In this document: piece by piece, positions 14,533 to 14,964 of the stretch
How the letters are laid out: every line of letters begins with the position of its first letter
Numbering within the stretch: position 1 is the stretch's first letter
Assembly (NCBI GenBank): GCA_947628025.1
Contig: CANQYH010000044.1
Span: 1 to 14,964, forward strand
Direction: 5' to 3'
From: an uncultured Lachnospiraceae bacterium
Lineage (GTDB): Bacteria; Bacillota; Clostridia; Lachnospirales; Lachnospiraceae
DNA length: 14,964 nucleotides
The notes under the pieces: model-generated
The model's input: the letters and a program-made list of their open reading frames with translations, nothing else
Database searches by the model: none
Told to the model about the DNA's origin: nothing
Made by a program: the position numbers and the translations under genes

Positions 14533-14554
14533 GCACCCGCTCCAAAGTGGATGC
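14533..14554 (-). terminator. Probable terminator of the toxin mRNA
   Basis: Minus-strand GCATCC (14554-14549) pairs with GGGTGC (14538-14533), one pair being G-U, and is followed by TTTCCTTTTC. In plus-strand RNA the same stem would carry a C-A mismatch, so it is better suited to the toxin direction. It would end the toxin mRNA near 14522, overlapping the whole antisense RNA. Confidence 0.45.
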
Positions 14555-14586
14555 TCCCATAAGCTAGGACTGTCCTTACGGACGCT

Positions 14587-14625
14587 GCCTATCCTGTGTT
14601 GCAGACAGGATAGGCATTTTTATTT
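14587..14625 (+). terminator. Rho-independent terminator of the antitoxin RNA
   Basis: An 11-bp perfect stem, GCCTATCCTGT (14587-14597) with ACAGGATAGGC (14605-14615), has a 7-nt loop and is followed by ATTTTTATTTT. This is the strongest terminator in the window and sets the 3' end of the antisense RNA. Confidence 0.9.
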
Positions 14626-14739
14626 TCACTTTTTCTTTCTCTTTTGGAGAAAGGCAAGCAACGCTATAATAAGACTGCCAAAGGCACACAATAAAGTTAA
14701 TATGCCGATGAAGATCGAAATGATTTCAAAAGCCGTCAT
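14626..14739 (-). CDS. Putative holin-like type I toxin peptide (37 aa)
   Basis: ATG 14739 starts a 37-codon frame: MTAFEIISIFIGILTLLCAF, then GSLIIALLAFLQKRKKK and a stop. It is one hydrophobic helix (about 6-31) ending in a basic tail QKRKKK. This is the form of the Gram-positive 'putative holin-like toxin' family and of TxpA/BsrG-type toxins, which insert in the membrane and stop growth when unrepressed. It is preceded by a double, very strong Shine-Dalgarno stretch, AGGAGGGGAGGTGG (14746-14759). A promoter and structured leader lie upstream and a convergent antisense RNA lies downstream, which together complete a type I module. Free Cys at 18 is not a known requirement. The alternative, a random hydrophobic frame, is unlikely given the signals around it. 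Confidence 0.85.
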   Translation of the reverse strand: MTAFEIISIFIGILTLLCAFGSLIIALLAFLQKRKKK

Positions 14740-14790
14740 ATAACGCCACCTCCCCTCCTATGTATTCCGGCAAGCCGGTCATTAAGCGTC

Positions 14791-14797
14791 GGGAGGC
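14791..14797 (-). promoter_or_regulatory. Predicted anti-Shine-Dalgarno element in the toxin leader
   Basis: Minus-strand GCCTCCC (14797-14791) can pair with GGGAGGT in the toxin Shine-Dalgarno region (14754-14748), the last pair being G-U. A stable hairpin, CCGG-CTTG-CCGG (14767-14778), lies between the two and would bring them together. Type I toxin mRNAs are commonly made in a translation-inactive form by such pairing. Confidence 0.5.
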
Positions 14798-14823
14798 TGC
14801 CACCCTGTCATGGGTACTTTCCT

Positions 14824-14837
14824 ATGGCTTTCGCCAT
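14824..14837 (-). other. 5'-terminal GAAA-tetraloop hairpin of the toxin mRNA
   Basis: ATGGC-GAAA-GCCAT forms a 5-bp stem with a GNRA loop. The promoter predicts transcription starting at or within a few bases of its first nucleotide (14837). A hairpin at the very 5' end would protect the mRNA from 5'-dependent decay. It also contains an ATG that the stem would hide. Confidence 0.55.
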
Positions 14838-14843
14838 ATTATT

Positions 14844-14872
14844 AATATACCATTTCCAATATCGCATTTCAA
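14844..14872 (-). promoter_or_regulatory. Promoter of the toxin gene
   Basis: The minus strand has TTGAAA (14872-14867), a 17-nt spacer and TATATT (14849-14844), a close match to the housekeeping consensus. The predicted start near 14837 gives a leader of about 98 nt before the toxin ATG. The remaining bases to the window end (14873-14964) show no feature that I can support. Confidence 0.75.
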
Positions 14873-14964
14873 CCGTTTTCTGCTGTTCTCCAGGGTTGTT
14901 TCATGAAGCTCATGCACAAAATAAGGGAAGCATTTCTACATCCAGTCAGTTTCCCAACCTTAAA

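Larger units (their letters stand above)
14523..14625 (+). ncRNA. Predicted type I antitoxin RNA (antisense to the toxin mRNA 3' end)
   Basis: The interval between a good promoter and a strong terminator is about 100 nt and has no ribosome binding site with a plausible frame. It contains a small stem GTCC-TTAC-GGAC (14572-14583), a possible recognition loop, and ends in an 11-bp terminator stem. Its whole length is complementary to the predicted 3' untranslated region of the convergent toxin transcript, and its T-tail reaches the toxin stop codon (14626-14628). This tail-to-tail layout is that of TxpA/RatA and BsrG/SR4-type modules. It should bind the toxin mRNA and trigger decay or block translation. 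The exact ends are inferred. Confidence 0.7.

Overview
The window looks like chromosomal DNA of a spore-forming, GC-rich member of the Clostridia, most likely Lachnospiraceae or a close relative. The basis is a spoVG ... pth-mfd ... spoVT backbone, a GlgC/GlgD pair (GlgD is a Firmicutes feature), strong AGGAGG-type ribosome binding sites, and an AT-rich type I toxin locus of Gram-positive style. This placement comes from protein resemblance and gene order, not from a database search.

Layout. (1) 1-5631, minus strand: pth and mfd overlap by 4 nt (ATGA), followed by a nitroreductase-like gene and the 5' part of spoVT, which is cut by the window edge. A good promoter with a 17-bp spacer lies upstream of pth, and its transcript should start with a large stem-loop. 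(2) 5932-11327, plus strand: a cassette of a small two-helix membrane protein, an OmpR/PhoB response regulator, a sensor histidine kinase, and, behind its own predicted promoter, an ABC ATPase and a large FtsX-type permease. This is the layout of signal-responsive MacB/Bce-like export or envelope-stress modules. (3) 11367-14319, minus strand: glgC and glgD (4-nt overlap), then spoVG and a rho-independent terminator. (4) 14488-14872: a compact type I toxin-antitoxin locus that is easy to miss because the toxin has only 37 codons. A hydrophobic holin-like toxin is on the minus strand. A convergent antisense RNA of about 100 nt, with its own promoter and terminator, is on the plus strand.

How they work together. 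The minus-strand genes match the conserved Firmicutes neighbourhood spoVG-(sugar nucleotidyltransferase)-pth-mfd-spoVT: translation quality control, transcription-coupled repair, glycogen precursor synthesis and sporulation regulators. The plus-strand cassette interrupts this neighbourhood and is probably an accessory sensing and transport module. The toxin-antitoxin locus sits just upstream of the glg operon in AT-rich DNA unlike the rest of the window.

The points most worth a second look are the type I toxin-antitoxin locus with its predicted anti-Shine-Dalgarno element, the stem-loop leader of pth-mfd, and a repeat-encoded low-complexity insertion inside Mfd. No tRNA, rRNA, CRISPR array, IS element or attachment site was seen. 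No gene-free stretch exceeds about 300 nt.
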